This document shows, one piece after another, positions 7,314-7,387 of a stretch of DNA of 7,387 bases. The DNA comes from Prolixibacteraceae bacterium (lineage in GTDB: Bacteria > Bacteroidota > Bacteroidia > Bacteroidales > Prolixibacteraceae): contig DMFR01000467.1 of assembly GCA_003450125.1 (NCBI GenBank), forward strand, positions 1 through 7,387, given 5' to 3'. Made by a program: the position numbers and the translations under genes. Under the pieces are notes generated by a model that made no database searches, had not been told where the DNA came from, and saw only the letters and a list, made by a program, of their open reading frames with translations. The stretch's first letter is position 1. The number at the start of each line of letters is the position of its first letter.

Positions 7314-7387
7314 TTCGATAGTTATTCGAAGCTTATTTGAAAGTAGTTCGAAGATAGTACGAGTATGCTCGAACTACCTTCGAACTA
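7314..7387. repeat. 11-bp-period TTCGAA-rich degenerate tandem repeat
   Basis: Five consecutive 11-nt units begin at 7314, 7325, 7336, 7347 and 7358: TTCGATAGTTA, TTCGAAGCTTA, TTTGAAAGTAG, TTCGAAGATAG and TACGAGTATGC. After them the motif continues in the opposite orientation (CGAACTAC, then TTCGAACTA) to the window edge. The rough consensus is TTCGAAGNTAG. The units are degenerate and there are no unique spacers. The array is probably cut by the window end, so its full length is unknown. Confidence 0.65.
7344..7387. repeat. Near-perfect inverted repeat / hairpin at right edge
   Basis: Arms of 20 nt (7344-7363 and 7368-7387) flank a TATG loop. Pairing base by base gives 18 of 20 matches: the outer ten pairs are perfect (TAGTTCGAAG with CTTCGAACTA), then A/C mismatch, four pairs, A/A mismatch, and the inner CGAG/CTCG. 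The right arm ends exactly at the window edge, so the stem may continue outward beyond it. Being nearly palindromic, it would fold on either strand. It has no T-run within the window, so it cannot be called a terminator from here. Confidence 0.75.

Noticed and set aside
7314..7387. CRISPR array
   Set aside because: The 11-nt units are directly adjacent and degenerate, with no spacers of regular length and no cas genes.

Overview
The window carries the core of a Bacteroidota type IX secretion (T9SS) / gliding motor locus, in the order porP (5' end cut off by the window edge) - gldK - gldL - gldM - gldN, followed by a second full-length gldK-like lipoprotein gene. All genes are on the + strand. 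The organism is almost certainly a member of Bacteroidota: the T9SS is largely confined to that phylum, the genes lack clear Shine-Dalgarno sequences and have A-rich leaders, and base composition is moderate. GldL and GldM are on the long, PorL/PorM-like side, but I cannot assign a genus.

Layout. 1-762: the C-terminal part of a PorP/SprF outer-membrane beta-barrel protein. 789-2126: GldK/PorK lipoprotein. 2152-3129: GldL/PorL, the two-helix inner-membrane proton channel. 3148-4764: GldM/PorM, the periplasm-spanning shaft. 4767-5621: GldN/PorN, the periplasmic ring partner. Gaps between these genes are 26, 25, 18 and 2 nt, which indicates one transcript. A strong intrinsic terminator (5642-5679) ends this unit. 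It overlaps an alternative hairpin that would compete with it. 5738-7081: a second GldK-like lipoprotein of almost the same length. 7082-7387: non-coding DNA with three abutting small dyads after the stop codon and, at the right edge, an 11-bp-period TTCGAA-rich repeat that folds into a near-perfect 44-nt hairpin.

How the parts work together, from knowledge of the families: GldL and GldM form a proton-driven rotary motor in the inner membrane. GldM reaches across the periplasm to the GldK/GldN ring attached beneath the outer membrane. PorP-family proteins sit in the outer membrane and link ring and translocon functions. Together they energise export of proteins with T9SS C-terminal domains and, in gliding species, adhesin movement.

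The system itself is known. The parts worth a second look are the twin GldK behind its own terminator, the overlapping hairpins at that terminator, and the repeat/hairpin at the right end.
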